Assembly (NCBI RefSeq): GCF_026183735.1
Contig: NZ_JAPFRE010000005.1
Location: 1-64,000, forward strand
Length of the DNA: 64,000 nt
Direction of reading: 5' to 3'
Origin: Alteromonas sp. ASW11-130
GTDB taxonomy: Bacteria > Pseudomonadota > Gammaproteobacteria > Enterobacterales > Alteromonadaceae
Shown here: positions 63,560 to 64,000 of the stretch, one piece after another
How positions within the stretch are numbered: the first letter of the stretch is position 1
Layout: every line of letters starts with the position of its first letter
The notes under the pieces: generated by a model
What the model was told of the DNA's origin: nothing
The model's input: only the letters and a program-made list of their open reading frames with translations
The model's database searches: none
Position numbers and translations under genes: made by a program

Positions 63560-64000
63560 TCACCCTGGCAAATTCGCATTATGATAAACATCCTGTACGT
63601 CATCACAGTCGTTTAACATTTCCATGAACTTTTCAAACATAGGTAAATCGTCTTCACTGATGTCGGTTTCAGTCTGTGGGATCCAACTGATCTCTTCTGC
63701 GTCAAAGTTGATATCCGGGTACGCATCCGTCAATGCGGTTTTTACTTTATAAAATTCTGTATTTGGCGCGTAGACAGTAATTTTACCGTCTTCTTGCTCA
63801 ACTTCCGTTACATCAACGTCAGCTTCCATCAGCACTTCTAATATAGCGTCCTCGTCTTCGCCTTCAAATACGAAAACGGCCTGATGATCAAACATGTGAG
63901 AAACTGCACCTGGTGCACCTATTTTTGCCCCTGTTTTAGTGAAACAGTTACGCACATCGGTGATGGTACGATTGTTATTGTCGGTCAAACAGTCAACAAT
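63560..64000 (-). CDS. YebC/PmpR-family protein, C-terminal part (cut by window edge)
   Basis: The last 146 codons of a YebC/TACO1-family protein, whose members act as DNA-binding regulators or as factors easing ribosome stalling. The visible part begins [12 protein letters not shown], equal to the conserved ECxTDNxNRT segment at about residue 95 of the family, and continues without break through domains 2 and 3 ([50 protein letters not shown]). The start lies beyond position 64000, so a TTG near the edge should not be taken as the true start. The acidic C-terminal end resembles the YeeN subgroup. Confidence 0.93.
   Translation of the reverse strand: MVDCLTDNNNRTITDVRNCFTKTGAKIGAPGAVSHMFDHQAVFVFEGEDEDAILEVLMEADVDVTEVEQEDGKITVYAPNTEFYKVKTALTDAYPDINFDAEEISWIPQTETDISEDDLPMFEKFMEMLNDCDDVQDVYHNANLPG

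Overview
The window looks like chromosomal DNA of a marine gammaproteobacterium of the Alteromonadales (Alteromonas-like). The basis is the gene complement and protein similarities I recognise: class I adenylate cyclase, type A RNase P RNA, MetJ-type operators before metK, an epd-pgk-aldolase operon, PhoB-type boxes before a porin, and Vibrio/Alteromonas-style exopolysaccharide genes. GC content appears moderate. No rRNA, tRNA, CRISPR array or prophage was seen. Mobile DNA is limited to the end of an IS4-family element at the left edge, plus a nested palindromic repeat array near 36 kb.

Layout. 0-4.5 kb: IS4 remnant, a chemoreceptor with a duplicated helical sensor domain, a porin behind three PhoB half-sites, and a decayed AraC-type regulator. 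4.5-11.9 kb: a short class I adenylate cyclase, then a tight four-gene operon (outer-membrane barrel, small PstS-like periplasmic protein, HAMP-PAS-GGDEF cyclase, membrane EAL phosphodiesterase) that looks like an envelope-spanning c-di-GMP sensing unit. 12.2-13.5 kb: a hemolysin III-family protein and a CX5R phosphatase-like protein. 13.7-32.8 kb: a Wzx/Wzy-type exopolysaccharide cluster with priming transferase, OPX lipoprotein, beta-barrel, BY-kinase co-polymerase, PHP phosphatase, four glycosyltransferases, polymerase, flippase, a pyruvyl transferase and two unrelated sulfotransferases. The product is probably an acidic, sulfated and pyruvylated polymer. 58.9-61.0 kb: a further pair, a VpsP-like protein and a second O-antigen ligase/polymerase, lies far from the main cluster.

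32.9-43.3 kb: a GFA-family gene shortened by a tandem duplication, a MarR-hppD-VOC tyrosine catabolism unit with palindromic operators, the repeat array, an ECF sigma / anti-sigma / periplasmic coiled-coil operon, oxyR, and a bacteriophytochrome hybrid histidine kinase. 43.3-50.4 kb: an ACT-domain regulator, ppk and ppx (polyphosphate metabolism), a serine hydrolase and a diguanylate cyclase. 50.7-57.5 kb: central carbon genes tkt-epd-pgk-fda on the minus strand, divergent from metK. The aldolase is of the class I bacterial type rather than the class II enzyme of the E. coli operon. 57.6-64 kb: a small barrel-like protein, a DEDDh exonuclease, the second polysaccharide pair, rnpB, an AI-2E/PerM-family permease and the C-terminal part of a YebC-family protein cut by the window edge.

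Linking themes are cell-surface remodelling (two polysaccharide loci, three c-di-GMP enzymes, one cAMP enzyme) and phosphate (PhoB-box porin, PstS-like sensor protein, ppk-ppx). The links are inferred from proximity; no shared regulatory site proves them.
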